Positions 40,201 to 50,903 of a stretch of DNA of 64,000 bases are shown here, one piece after another. Each line of letters starts with the position of its first letter. Position 1 is the stretch's first letter. The translations under genes and the position numbers were made by a program. Below the pieces are notes generated by a model. It searched no databases. It was not told the origin of the DNA and was given only the letters and a program-made list of their open reading frames with translations. Source of the stretch: Rhynochetos jubatus (Eukaryota > Chordata > Aves > Eurypygiformes > Rhynochetidae); contig CM050659.1 of the NCBI GenBank assembly GCA_027574665.1, positions 18,205,001-18,269,000 on the forward strand, given 5' to 3'.

Positions 40201-41643
40201 GTGAACCTGTGTATTTATCCCTCTTTACCTGATAAGGCATATCCAGCTTTTTCTCTGGTTTCCCGTAGTACCTTAGTCTAGATTTGTGCAGGACTCTCAC
40301 AAGAAGTGGAGGGAAGTGAACTCTGCTTCTCCAGGTCATTTCCAGCTGACCGAGAGAAGTCAGCTTGGAGACTAAGGTTAAAGGAAAAAAACACCAAAAC
40401 AAGGACAAAAAAAGCACGTTCACGACAGAACATTCAAGTTTTCAGGAGTAAATCGCCCAGAGCGGGACACCGCGTTTCCAACGGTTAAAAAGGCTCGTCT
40501 GCTGATGCTATTCACCACGAAATCCTGCTCTAAGCTATCCGCACCCAGCACAGTTTTGCTTCTTAACTGGAAATGGAAACTGATGCAGAGGTGTCGTCAG
40601 ATGAGCACAAGAGATACCACCAGACACAGGTGTTAGCCTGCGGGGGCATCGCACTTGCGCAGCACTCCCGCTCACACCCCGTCCCTCGCCCGGCTGCCGG
40701 CCTGGCCCGAGCCCCTCGGCACGGACGGCGTTTCGGGTGGCCGCTTCCAGGCGCGCGCACCCACGGGCCACCCAAGAGCCCGACGGCCGCCCCCGACGCC
40801 TCAGAACACGGGGGTGCAAGCATCACAGCCCTCCCGGCAGCGCTCCGTCGAGCTTACAAAACCCCCTCAGAGCACGCCAACGGCGATGCCGTGGCTAACG
40901 CCGCCGGAGGGCCGCTCCTGCCCGCGGACAGCCGCGCAGGAAGGGCGCTCAGCCGCACCTTGGCCGGCCTCGGCAGCGCGGGCCTCCCTGGGGCGCTGGG
41001 GCTGCCTCCGGCCCGGCTCCCACCTACACCCCGGTCCCCGAGAGCCACCTCCTCTGCGCTTACCCTCGACGTCCACCTGCGCCTGGGGCCTGTCGGCCAC
41101 CCACACGCCCCCGTAGGGATCCTCGTTGTTCCACAGCGGCAGGTAGTGCTTCTTCTCCCCGCGGAGGGGCGGCGGGCGGTGGCGGGGAAGGGGAAGGGGG
41201 GGGACGGCGGCGGGGGGCTCGGCGCCCCCCACCCGTTCCAACTCCTCCAGGCAGAGAAAACCATAGTTGAGGCGTTTCTCGTCGTACAGGTAGGAGCAGC
41301 GCGTGAGGCGCAGGCGCGCACCGGCGCGCAGGTGCGCGCGCTGCACCAGGCCGTTGAGGCGCGGCGCCAGGTGGCACCGCTCCTGGCGCGCGCCGTCCGC
41401 CAGCGTCACGTCGTACCAGTAGTGCGAGGGGGGGGCGGCGGGCGGCGGAGCCTCGGCCAGGTACCGCTCCACCGCCACCACCGTGACGGGCGGCGGCTCC
41501 GCGGGGGCCGCGCTCAGCTGGGACGAGCCCCGCACTTCCTCGAAGACCCTCTGGAGCCAGGAGACCCCGCCGCTCGCCGCCCCCCGCCGGTTCTCCTCGT
41601 CGGGGCGGGCGCTACCGCCGCGTTCCGAGGTAAGGTCCTGCAT
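19140..41643 (-). CDS. RADX: RADX, complete gene: 14 coding exons, 854 aa
   Basis: RADX (CXorf57 in human) is an RPA1-related single-stranded-DNA-binding protein with OB folds. It acts at stalled replication forks, limiting RAD51 there. I assembled it from 14 minus-strand exons with GT-AG borders and consistent phases: 41643-41064, 40371-40229, 37310-37118, 33991-33883, 33728-33637, 33542-33420, 32276-32169, 30558-30391, 29836-29676, 29178-28976, 23017-22938, 21692-21399, 20337-20173 and 19285-19140. They total 2565 bases, 854 codons plus stop, against 855 aa in human. Conserved blocks run along the whole length ([111 protein letters not shown]). Exons 10-11 encode the least conserved, probably disordered part. 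No frameshift or premature stop was seen, so the gene looks intact. The promoter is a CpG island. Confidence 0.95.
20173..20337 (-). CDS. RADX: RADX exon 13
   Basis: Encodes [19 protein letters not shown] followed by a variable stretch that ends NGRLSS across the next junction. The borders are an AG acceptor and a GTGAGA donor, both in phase 1. The conserved first half fits the human DVAFLPMYCPED block. Confidence 0.93.
21399..21692 (-). CDS. RADX: RADX exon 12
   Basis: At 294 bases this is the largest RADX exon after exon 1. It encodes a conserved C-terminal domain start, including [32 protein letters not shown] and [11 protein letters not shown]. The donor is GTAAGT and the acceptor AACAG. 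Confidence 0.95.
22938..23017 (-). CDS. RADX: RADX exon 11
   Basis: A small acidic exon ([18 protein letters not shown]) in the poorly conserved linker. It is supported by a strong TTTTTATAG acceptor, a GTACGT donor and exact phase fit to both neighbours. Sequence conservation alone would not prove it. Confidence 0.82.
28976..29178 (-). CDS. RADX: RADX exon 10 (disordered, basic cluster)
   Basis: Encodes a low-conservation, charged, probably disordered linker that contains [10 protein letters not shown], a candidate nuclear localisation signal. It starts in phase 0 after a GTTGCAG acceptor and ends two bases into a codon at GTAAGC. The phase fits exons 9 and 11. Confidence 0.85.
29676..29836 (-). 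CDS. RADX: RADX exon 9
   Basis: Encodes [20 protein letters not shown] and [20 protein letters not shown]. It closely matches the human block around [20 protein letters not shown]. Acceptor TTGGCAG, donor GTACAG. Confidence 0.95.
30391..30558 (-). CDS. RADX: RADX exon 8
   Basis: Encodes [20 protein letters not shown] and [18 protein letters not shown], strongly conserved with the human protein. Acceptor CAAAAG, donor GTATCA. Phase 1 at both ends. Confidence 0.95.
32169..32276 (-). CDS. RADX: RADX exon 7
   Basis: Encodes [16 protein letters not shown] and [15 protein letters not shown], part of an OB-fold region by homology to RPA1-like proteins. Acceptor CCTACAG, donor GTAACT. Confidence 0.95.
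33420..33542 (-). CDS. RADX: RADX exon 6
   Basis: Encodes [20 protein letters not shown] and [20 protein letters not shown]. It lies in the OB-fold core and is conserved with human RADX. Acceptor TATATAG, donor GTATTC. Confidence 0.95.
33637..33728 (-). CDS. RADX: RADX exon 5
   Basis: Encodes [20 protein letters not shown] and [10 protein letters not shown]. The donor is the weak GTTTTT, but its position is fixed by residue-for-residue spacing with the human protein into exon 6. Confidence 0.93.
33883..33991 (-). CDS. RADX: RADX exon 4
   Basis: Encodes [20 protein letters not shown] and [17 protein letters not shown], highly conserved. Acceptor TTGTCAG, donor GTAAAA. Only 154 bases of intron separate it from exon 5. 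Confidence 0.95.
34000..37117. other. RADX intron 3, nothing recognised
   Basis: AT-leaning intronic DNA. Short open frames show no motifs, and I saw no recent transposon. Confidence 0.5.
37118..37310 (-). CDS. RADX: RADX exon 3
   Basis: Encodes [40 protein letters not shown] and [13 protein letters not shown], an OB-fold segment. It is conserved with human (WNALCPEWY). Acceptor TTTAG, donor GTTAAG. Starts in phase 0. Confidence 0.95.
37715..38336 (-). mobile_element. Solo LTR of an avian ERV, sense to RADX
   Basis: Read on the minus strand it starts TGTGCTGGTTTTCGTTGGGA and ends GGGATTAAACCACGACA. Internal sequence parallels the LTR at 45169-45886 (AAATTGTTCTTGTCTCAATC near the poly(A) region; GGGAGGTGAGCGAGCGGCTG near the end). 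Flanking 5-mers AGAAG and AGATG look like a one-mismatch target duplication. A run of 11 C at 38147-38157 lies inside. It sits in RADX intron 2 in the transcribed orientation, so it could in principle supply a promoter or poly(A) signal. Confidence 0.9.
39207..39743 (+). mobile_element. Solo LTR of an avian ERV, antisense to RADX
   Basis: The left end is TGTACAGGGTCTGGCTGGGA, a diverged version of TGTGCTGGTTTTGGCTGGGA. The body carries GGGAGGGGACACAGCTGACC, CTTATTAAGCTGTCTTTATC and TCAACCCACGGGTTTTTCCT. The right end is CCAACCCACCACA. Flanking 5-mers CCTCC and CCTGC suggest a target duplication with one mismatch. It shares RADX intron 2 with the LTR at 37715-38336 but points the other way, and it is more diverged. 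Confidence 0.85.
40229..40371 (-). CDS. RADX: RADX exon 2
   Basis: Encodes [20 protein letters not shown] and [20 protein letters not shown], matching human RADX closely. Acceptor CCTTAG, donor GTAAAG. Confidence 0.95.
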
Positions 41644-42230
41644 GACAGCTTCCTCGCGGCCCCTCCCCCAGCGCCGCGCACGCCGAGGGCGAAAGCCGGG
41701 GCCCGGGGGACGCCGCTGGGGAGGGCGGCGGGAGACGGCGGCCTCGGCCTGCTGCTGTCAGGGGCTGCGCCGGGCCGCCGCCATGGCGGGCGCGGGGCGG
41801 GGCTGCTGCGCGCGCGCGCCGCGGCCCATTCAAAGCTCCCAACGGTCGCGGAGGGGGAGGGAAGACGGTGACAGGAAGGCGGCGGGGAGAGCCGGGGTGC
41901 GAGGGAGGAAGCGGTGGGAGGAGGAGGGGTTGGCGGGGCGGGGCTCGCTCCCCGGGGCTCGCTCCCCGGGCGGCACGGAAGGGCAGTCTGCGCGTCTGCT
42001 GCGGCGCCGACCGGCTGCCCGGGGGCTCGCGGGGTGCCCCCCGGCTCCTCGGCGGGGCAGCCGCCGGAGGAAGAGACGGGCTCGTCGCTCCCTGCGTCCC
42101 GCAGGGACTTTGTGCGCCATCCGCCCTCCGTTCGGATAGCGGAACGCTCGTTAGGTGCTCGTTGGTGCCTCTGCCTCGAGATGAACGCGGGCCTGGCCGG
42201 GGCGCAGGGGTCTCGTGCTAGCGCCTAAAG
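40650..42230 (-). promoter_or_regulatory. RADX: CpG island promoter of RADX
   Basis: A strongly GC- and CpG-rich block spans RADX exon 1 and about 600 bases upstream. Sp1-type GC boxes occur at 41794-41803 and near 41935-41945. A CCGCCATGG palindrome near 41778 resembles a YY1 site. A 14-base unit, GGGGCTCGCTCCCC, is tandemly duplicated at about 41940-41970. No divergent protein-coding gene was recognised on the plus strand, although open frames are long here because of composition. Confidence 0.8.
41064..41643 (-). CDS. RADX: RADX exon 1
   Basis: Encodes residues 1-193 plus one base. A variable, Gly/Arg/Pro-rich N terminus is followed by a conserved OB-type domain: [68 protein letters not shown] and [14 protein letters not shown]. 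The ATG at 41643 (G at -3) is the first in frame with the conserved part, and the resulting protein length matches human. Donor GTAAGC. Confidence 0.94.
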
Positions 42231-45168
42231 CTGTGCTCGCCTGAGCTGCAGCCTGTTGAATCCTCCCACCGTTGGAAAAGGCTCCTGCGCCTTTCTCCTC
42301 CGCTGCTTCCGGCAGCAGTGGCAGTTTCCACCTGTCAGGACGCAGTAGTGGTCCCTAAGTGCGTGACCTTACCGTTACTCTCATCCCAGTGCTACCGTCA
42401 ACATCACCCTATTCGCTTTTACCACACCGTGATCCCCTACGACATTCATGAAACCTCTGGGGATTAAGAACTCTGTATTTAATACTTTATTAGCGCTTCC
42501 TAATATAGGTACTTTTTTCCTGTCGGGTGAAACATGAGGCTGTAAAGCAGCAGGACAAGAGCGAGGAGAGAGGGAAAAACAAAGGCACAGGAGGAGGAAG
42601 CAGAGAAGCGCTCTCCCGTATTGATAGCATCCCTGGTCCAGCCAGCCTTTGGAAATCCATAAGACCAACGTGCAGCTGCACCTCAGGCAGAGCTGCGTCA
42701 CGCGCTGGGCCATAAGCAGTTCCCCGAGCTCACAGCTTGAGAATGTCCTATTCCTGGTCTACAGCCTTGCCGCTGTGGAATGTTTGCCTTAGGAAACTGG
42801 AAAACTTGCTGCTTGAAGGATTTAAGACAGAGTGAAAAACTAGACAAGGAGGTATAAAACCCAAGCCTTTTACACTGCCCTAGGAATGGTATGAGTTTAT
42901 GGATTTTATGTAACACTGCACTTTGTGCAGGTTTAAAACCAATCAGCCGTTCTCGATGCGTGTGTTGAAGCCAAGGTACTGAGCAGAACTTCAACGTGGT
43001 GTCATGTTTTTTCCCCCAGTAAACACATGGTCTGTTGTGTGGACTGCTGAAATGGCATTTATGATTTAAAAAACCAAACACGACCCAAGCACCTCTCTAG
43101 TGAGGTTGCACAGGATGTGATTTCACATCACACAGAACCCTTACCTGGAGAGCTGCGATGCAGACTTTTTTCCCAGGTATTAAATGACTCTGTAGGTATA
43201 ATGAGCCTGTGGACTGTTCCCAGCTTCTCTCCGCTTTTGACTGTGCTCGTGGTATGATTGGCAGAAGAAAGGTATTTAATTCGTAGCGGAGGTAACTGAG
43301 ATGTACCTCTGTTGTCAGGGGTTTCTGTCACTGTAGGTCACTGGTTTCAGTCATGAAAGCTACGAAGCTGGAGCTTTTGTGGAGCGATAATGGACAGATA
43401 CAGACTGATAGTACTTTATAGTTGATAACTGTGGATAAATTTGTATTCATTGCAGTTTCAGATGCAAGATGGGAGCTCGCTGCTGTTGCCAGCTTTCTCA
43501 CCAGCAGAGGTCTAGCTAACGTACCGCTTTCAAAACTGGAACAGGGAACATCTCTCGCTGATGACACGTCAACAGCGTGTTGTAGTGACTGGTTATGCCT
43601 GCGAGTTCCTCTGCATGGGATTTCCCTGCCACACCTGACCAGTGGGAGAGATGTGACTGTATTAGAAGCTGGAAGCTCAGAAACACTTGGAGAACACGTG
43701 AAGACAATACGATTTTTCACATCTGTACAATTTAGCGTGCTGAACGGTGCCAGTGTCAACCTCTGGTCACACAACAGTCTCAAGTTCTCGCATAATGAGC
43801 AGCCAAGGATCTCAGCTTTTATGTCCAACACGCCTTAAGAAAAGCAGCAGTTCGCCTCTGTAGCAATGCCAGGAGTTAGGGGCTATGCTGAGTAAGAGGG
43901 CGTTGTTAATGGTACTTTTAATATATGTTGGAGGAATGAAAGGCACAAAAAAATAAAAGGGGATGACCTAGATTAAAAAAAGGAGGTGTTGTGCACGATC
44001 ATAAAGCTTACTGTAAAACCACTGTTCACCACAGTGTGTTTTGAGGACGAAAATGGAAAAGCCTTTCTAATACATTTCAGCATTATCTCCCAGGTGCTTT
44101 TGTTAAATCAACCTAGAAAATAACAGGAAGTGATTAAAAAATCCTAAAACGACATTTGAGGCGATTACCCGGCGGGTATTCTCTTCGCTTTTCATCAGCT
44201 CTGTGCACTTTGAAGAGCAGTTTAAGAAAGTGGTGGGCTGTCAGCCGGAAGATCTTTTACACTTTGGTTATTGGAACCTTGATTTATTGTGCAGGTTACA
44301 GAATCTATGCAGAAGTCTTTCATACAGGTGGCAGGTGTGCTCATGTTTCATTTAACTTATGTACAGCTGTGTAAACATGGAACTGAACCTGCAAGCTAGC
44401 TGTTAGGATGGTCTTTGGAGAAACAATTTCATGCCAGAGCAATTTGGTACCATGAAACTAACTACTTTTAAATGTGAAGCTCAAATTAAAATGCCATTTC
44501 ACTGAGTGCCAATAACACTCATTTCGCTGGAGCGTACATTTACAGTTCGGTGTGTTGTGTAGCTTGCATTGTGTATGTGGCTCTTACCTAGTCACACAAA
44601 TGAGTGCCACGGCTGGGCTCACTTTCACTTTTGCTTAGTCAGAATATTCCTGTAGTTAAGGGTAGGACGGGATGACTACTCGATTGCTGGCACACCACTG
44701 ATTAAATGGGGGTGGTGCCTATCTGCATGTCAGTCAGTGCCAGTGAGCGAGGGCTGGGGAGAAGATTTCAGTTAGTAGCTCATACAACACTTCCTCTGAC
44801 ATTCCTTACAGCGCCTGCCCTAGGGACCAAGCTTAGTGTCTGGGTCGGATAAAAATACAAGTAATGTTTTAGTCCTAGTTTCGACAGGGTGGATCAACTC
44901 CCACATCTAGTAGTTGCAGGTTAGATTTGGAATTGCCTTTATCTGCTCTCATCTCCAGGTGTTTTGGCCTGTTTCACTTGCCTGCAGACTTCCATCAGGT
45001 GTCACTTGGTCAGCTTTCAACAACCCCAGTTTCCTGAAAGTTTTCTCCTATAGAAAAGCCTGCCAGTTTGCCTATCTGTCTGGGTTTGGTTGGTTTGTTG
45101 TTTTTTTGTGATGGGAGAAGTTTGTTTCTGTCTTTTTGTAAAAACAGACATGAACAAGAGAAATGCTG
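42231..45168. other. NRK-RADX intergenic, no gene recognised
   Basis: Mixed-composition DNA beyond the RADX CpG island. Open frames up to about 167 codons on either strand have no family motifs. No sequence resembling SERPINA7 or PWWP3B, which lie between NRK and RADX in human, was recognised. Confidence 0.55.
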
Positions 45169-45886
45169 TGTGCTGGTTTCAGTGAGGACAGAGTTTGTTT
45201 TCTTCACAGTGGCGGGTACGAGGCTGTGGGTTTGGATTTGCCCTGAGAATAGTACTGCCAAGGCGCTTCTCAGTTGGTGCTGGGGAGTGCTTGCACTAAT
45301 TCAAGGTCTTTTTCAGCTCCTGATGCTGCAGCTGTGTTCCCAACTTCCTCATTACAAGCAGTATGTGGGGGCACGCAGTTCAGACAGCCGACCCAGACTA
45401 ACTGAAGGAGTATTCCGTTCCACAGCACGTCATGCTCACTACGGAAGCGGGGAGTGGGCCAGGGGGCTGTAGCTCTTTCGTTAGCTCGCTTGCTCGTTCC
45501 TTAGTGAGTTGGTGGGTCAGTTGGCTTTCCTGGTCATGCTGTTACTCGTGGGGCTGTCTCGGACTCTGCTGCAATTGCTCTTGGGCTTGGGCTCTGACTT
45601 TTGCTACTCGGGACCTGGCTCTGCATCGGTTGGCGAGTGACGAGCGATTGTATCGTGTTTGATTTTCTATTATTTTAATTACTTAATATTAACAATACTA
45701 TTAGTAATATTAGCATCGCTATAATATTCATCTATATTCAATTATTAAATTGTTCTTATCTCAATTCACAAGCTTCCTCGTCTTTTCCTCTGCTTTCTCT
45801 TCTCCCACTGGAAGGGGGTGAGGGGGCGGGGAAGTGAGCGAGCGGCTGCGAGGTACTTTATTACTAGCTGAGGTTAGACCACGACA
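45169..45886 (+). mobile_element. Full-length solo LTR of an avian ERV
   Basis: Starts TGTGCTGGTTTCAGTGAGGA and ends GAGGTTAGACCACGACA. It contains TTGCCCTGAGAATAGTACTG, GGCACGCAGTTCAGACAGCC, TTATTAAATTGTTCTTATCT and GTGAGCGAGCGGCTGCG. Flanking 5-mers TGCTG and TCCTG suggest a target duplication with one mismatch. It is the same subtype as the minus-strand copy in RADX intron 2. A CR1 tail begins about 40 bases to its right. Confidence 0.9.
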
Positions 45887-45924
45887 TCCTGTCCCTAGCA
45901 TCTTTCCTGGAAAGTGTAGAACCA

Positions 45925-46197
45925 TCATCCTTGACAGGACAAGGGGTGATGGGTTTAAACTGCAAGAGGACAGAATTAGATTAGATATCAGGAAGAAATT
46001 CTTCCCGGAGAGGGTGGGGAGGCACTGGCACAGGTTGCCCAGAGAAGCTGTGGATGCCCCATCCCTGGGAGTGTCCAAGGCCAGGCTGGATGAGGCTTGG
46101 AGCAACCTGGTCTGGTGGAGGGTGTCCCTGCCCATGGCAGGGGGTGGAACTGGATGGTCTTTAAGGTCCCTTCCAACCCAAACCGTTCTGTGATCAT
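45925..46197 (+). mobile_element. CR1 retroposon 3' tail
   Basis: Shows CR1 3' UTR hallmarks: TTGACAGGACAAGGGGTGAT, GATATCAGGAAGAAATTCTT, GGTTGCCCAGAGAAGCTGTG, GATGCCCCATCCCTGGGAGT and the end CAACCCAAACCGTTCTGTGA. It is 5'-truncated and closely similar to the copies at 13691 and 14785, which suggests one subfamily. Confidence 0.93.
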
Positions 46198-49100
46198 GGC
46201 TAAAGGTAAGGGGTGGGGGAAATTAAACTGATAATAGTTGATACGGAAGATGGAAACTGTAACCCGCTGAGAAATCTGACAGTATTAGAAGCAAGTTTTT
46301 TCCGCACCATGAATGACATCTCCCAATCCACTGATAATGCATAAAAGAATCACTGCACTTTTTAAATATATATAGCAGAGTCATTGGTGCAGAACTGGAT
46401 CACAGACAAGCAGGAAGCCAGAATTCTTGCTCTTCTTTCTACAATTATTTTAAAGGAGGTAAGCAAATGAAAATGAGAGAAAATCTGTCCAACAGACAGA
46501 AATGCACTGGAACTCAAGCCTGACAGGTATTTCCTCCTGTGCTGGGAAGCGAAACCCATTTGAAGTTTCCAGGTGTACTGTACTACTGGAGCTTAAATAT
46601 AACTTTTGGTGGAAAGAACAATAAAGACTGGCTAAACGAAGCTGTCTGCCCAATCAAGCAACCATGGTATCTTTAAACTTACGATACAGATCCCACTGCA
46701 TACAGCAAATACTGGAAACAACATGCTCTGCTAGCTTAAAAGAGATACAACATTGATGAAATACTCTTCATTTAAAAAAATTAAGAAATCTTGCCTCGTG
46801 CAACTCCCAACACTGGCGTAAACGGCAAATGTCCAAATCCTCACGCTTAAGTGGTACAGCTACAACGTGCTATCACACCTCACGCGATGCACAGCAATAA
46901 CTCTTCTACGCAGCGATAAAGACCGTGCGAGCAAACCTGAGGAGAAGCGAGCTGTGCTGACCTGATGCACGTGCCTACGACCAGCTCTTGCAGCGGCGGT
47001 GACCGCGAGCCGTCGCTTCGCTCTCGTTCACCCTACTGGCGCTCTGTCTAGGCCGAGCTCTCACCCCATCACCGCGACGTCTGTATCCGCTGCAGGGAAG
47101 CGCATTCACTGTGTCCCCGTAGGCAGCTGCAGATGTTTCCCTAGGGACACTGACTGGATTTGAAAAACAGTAACAGCGCTTTCTGTGATTTTTACAATAG
47201 CCTATACCAATGGAACAGAATTTTACAAGCACAATATTAGTGTTGATTTTCAGAGTATTTTTTATTACCGTTTCAGTTGTACAATTTCAGCGTTAGAGGA
47301 CAATAACGTACAGTACACAGCTTGCGTTGTTCCCAGGTTTTAAAAGTCACGTGTCAAGGTTCAGGCGCAGAACGGAGTTCACCGTTCCGAAGCCGAAAGC
47401 GGGCACGCACAATACTATCTTGCTGCGGTATTGGCGCAATCTTGTTTGGCAGAGATACGTGTGGGAGCACCACCTGCCACTAGGGTACTGCATGTACCAA
47501 AGGATTACTGACGCTGTCCTTAACATTCTGCCCCTACGGCATTTGCTCACATCACAGTGACATCACTAGAAAAAACACATCGTTAGGCAGATCACGCCTT
47601 GGTTTTAAAAGTTCGTGAAAGGGTACGGCTAGAGAAACACCTCAAAATGAAACTACACATCTGATACACGTTTTGCATAGTTCAATTTATGTCAGGGTAA
47701 ACTTGGGTCTCTGGAATTTATTTTTCTTCCAGCCTTTGGACTTCTGCTTTGAGCTGAACAAGTTACTGAGAACACTCAGCGTTCACACCACCCCGTCACT
47801 GCAGATACCTTTCCGTTTCTTTGGTTACTTTCTTTTCCTTAACATCTCTTAACCTTTTTTCAATTCCTCCTACAGCAAGACACCGTTCCAGACATCCACT
47901 CCATCCCCCTTGGCTACTCCTATTTATTTCCTTCAGCTCTTCCCTCCTCTTCAGTCACTTCCACTCTCATCTGTTAGTCAACATCTCTGGGCTCTCTCTC
48001 ATTTCCAACCATTCTGACTTTCTCCTGATAGAAAGAAAATGCCACAGACTTCTTGTTGCATCCAGCTGCTATTCCTATTTGCTTTTACAGGATTTTGAAG
48101 TGGTACTGCATTCACCTCTAGGGGCCACGTTCTTTCCGTATTTACACATGGATGTAACCCCAATAAGGCCAGTGTTTTTACATGCAAAGTCACAGATGAC
48201 AGTCGAACCCTCTGCCTTGAATGACAGCTGGAAAGAGAGCTAGTAGAAGGAAACGGAATGGAAAATTAAAATCTCATTGTAATAGTGCACATCCCGTCTC
48301 TTGAACTTACTCCTTCTGCCCCACCTTGGTATGGGGCTAAACATCTTCACAGTGTGCCAATTTACGGTCACACTTAGTATTAAACAACGTCGATCGCATT
48401 TGCTTCTTTAACATCTTGATATGGGTCGTTCTAAATCCCCACCGTTACTCTGCCAAGGTCTTTTTCACTAGTGCCCAGCATCAGGAACGCTCTGCCTCCT
48501 ACCTGCTGGTGCCAAAAGGGGAGAGAGGAACATCCCACGCGGTGCGGAGGCTGCTGCGATAAGCACGCTTTAACTAGAGCGCGGCCCGGAGCACCGACTG
48601 CTTCCGGCACGAGCAGTTGTGCGAGCGGGTCTTGCACACCTGCTGGGTCCGAAACGAAAGCTGTGCTTTCTTCCCGGTCCCTTAAGCTTTTTGATTTTTA
48701 AGTCAAAACCAAGTTGTATTTCTGCTTGTCTGCAGGTTATATATTTCTGCCTGTAATCGGAACGTTCACCTCCGTCTCTGTTTGGGTTGGGTTTTTTGTG
48801 GAAGTTGAACGAAACAAGTGTACGTTCAGCAGCGTAGGGAGCCAAGCCACGTTTTGCTCGTTTACCCCAGTCCCAGCACTGGCGACAGGTAGGAACGTTA
48901 CTACGCATGGAGAGGCCTCCTGTTCTCACGCGGTGCACCCTTCAGATTTTACCTCTGCACACAACCTGATTGCTTGCACACATTAAGAACCACTTGGAGT
49001 AGTTAACTGCGCCTATTTTTTAGTATGGCCTCAGGCTTATTTTTCTGTAAGTTAAAACATTTAAAACACTTCATAAAAAAAACAAAATCAACACTGTACA

Positions 49101-50819
49101 TTTGGAGATAAGCTAGTGCTCGTGGAAAGTGCTAGGTTTGGAAAGTGCAGTCCTCCACACGGCCAAAGGACGTAGCCAGCAACAGTGTAGGCATCGCTGA
49201 TCCGCCCGCAGCAGCTGAGGTGCCAACACGGGGAAGGGGGGGAAGGGTGATGAGCCCCTCGTTGGATTCTCTGCTGACACATACCAGGACAGCAGCTCTG
49301 GAGCCGATGGTTGCAATCTAAGCACCTGTCAGTCACAGCATCACTGCTACCACTAACTTCACCCGACAGCTACCAGTTTTAACAGCTTCATTTTTCCCCT
49401 TCTTAATCAACTTTGAATCATCCTCCTTGAGGTAGATGACCGGATATTCCAACACACTTTCCCTGCTCCTTTCGGTATCACATATTTCAAGTAAAAAATA
49501 TCTATTTTCAAACACTGTAGCTAGCAATTTCACTTTTGCCTACAGCGTCATCCATACTGTATCAGGTCTGGAATGAGCTCCATTGTATTGCATTTGATGC
49601 TTTCCATTTTCAAAGCACATCCAAAAATCAGCTAAACGAGGATTGCATTAAACTCTACAATTTAATCATAGTATATGATTGTATATAGTGGATATATATA
49701 TATCTGTATAGTTTTATGGCCAAGTTACAAGCCCCTGAGAACAGAGTTTATGCAGAAACGCTGGCACCGATAACACTAGTGGATGCAGCTTTATTTAGAT
49801 GTAATCAGCATAGAAAGCACCTGAAATTATTTATAGTTTCTATTTATAATAGATTAACTCTTTGGGTATTTTCATAACTACATTAAGAATACATTTGTTA
49901 ATCTTAACATCCATTGAGGAAAGATTATATTTACACACAAATACATGAAGACTTGATGCTGAAAGAGCAAGAGAGGGAGAAGGTGCCTGATCCTGTGCCC
50001 TTATATACATGGGTAGTGCCTTTAAATCAGCTCGTACGAGCGCGGGTCCTGTGTCTGAACGAATGAAAGTTCCAGGTTCAGGTCCATAATGCTTTATGCA
50101 TATATGATTTTGACAAACTACTATTTAAACTATTTTTACAAATACATTCTACAGTAACTGTGTCTACGGGCTCAGCCTTCCAGCCCCGAGAGAAACACAA
50201 AATCTCTCCCCTGCGTTTTGTAAATTCTACCAGATGGGGCACATGTCTAGAAGCAGCTGCTTCCGCAACTCTGCAGTGAAACGTGCGTGTCCACCCAGCA
50301 CTCAGGCGTCCCAATCTGCCTTAGGCACCATCACGAACAGCTGCTCTTTCACTGACTGTAAGACCTGGACAAGTGAGTCTTGCTGAAACAGGAAGAGCCA
50401 AAACCAAATTCAAAATAGATTCCAGTTTGTCACCCAACTTGTTTGTGGTTTTGTATCTGCTTATAGATATTGCTGCCCAAAAAAGAGACTGCAGTTCACG
50501 GTAACGTTACCTCAGCTGTGAACACAAACCGGAGTACAGGAGCTTCTTACACTGGCTACGTTTGTCATTAAAGTTGTTCTCTCCTAACACTGTGAAAACA
50601 CTCTTGGTTTGCCACAGATTTTAGAAGACAAACTAAACATGTTTGCAGTACTTTGACAGGAAAATGGAATTCTTTCCCAACTGAAAGAATATGAATTTTT
50701 ATAAGTTAATAACGACAACATTTTTGTAGGCAGAAAGTGCAAATTTACATGTATTACCTCCGAGCATTCTACACTGCTACCTACGGGGAATTTCAAAGCA
50801 TCCTTCATTTTGATGTGAT
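46198..50819. other. NRK 3' flank, possible long 3' UTR
   Basis: No coding segment recognised. The right part, next to the NRK stop codon, is AT-rich with few frames and could be 3' UTR. Minus-strand AATAAA occurs at 49795-49790. Another such motif lies in the TTTTTTATTACC stretch near 47265. A TA-rich microsatellite lies near 49691-49710. Confidence 0.45.
49790..49795 (-). promoter_or_regulatory. Candidate NRK poly(A) signal
   Basis: AATAAA on the minus strand about 1.0 kb after the NRK stop codon. It is the nearest one I found. Use of this site is not shown by sequence alone. Confidence 0.35.
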
Positions 50820-50903
50820 TTACCAGTTGAACAGTACATTTTGACCAAGAGTCATAAAGTATATTTGACTGCTGCCTCCTGACTGTACAGACGCAAAGAA
50901 CAC
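50820..50903 (-). CDS. NRK: NRK last coding exon
   Basis: Encodes [20 protein letters not shown] then QNVLFNW and TAA. The family usually has SVRSGGSSQVYFMTL and ends in NW, so this identifies the true C terminus. The acceptor is TTTCAAG. Q replaces the usual R in SVRSGG. Confidence 0.9.
   Translation of the reverse strand: MFFASVQSGGSSQIYFMTLGQNVLFNW

Noticed and set aside
40573-41871. Plus-strand 432-codon open frame over RADX exon 1
   Set aside because: It is antisense to the conserved RADX exon and shows only composition-driven residues, with no recognised domain.
44156-44374. 72-codon frame with a hydrophobic helix
   Set aside because: It is short, lacks homology I recognise, and lies in unconserved intergenic DNA.
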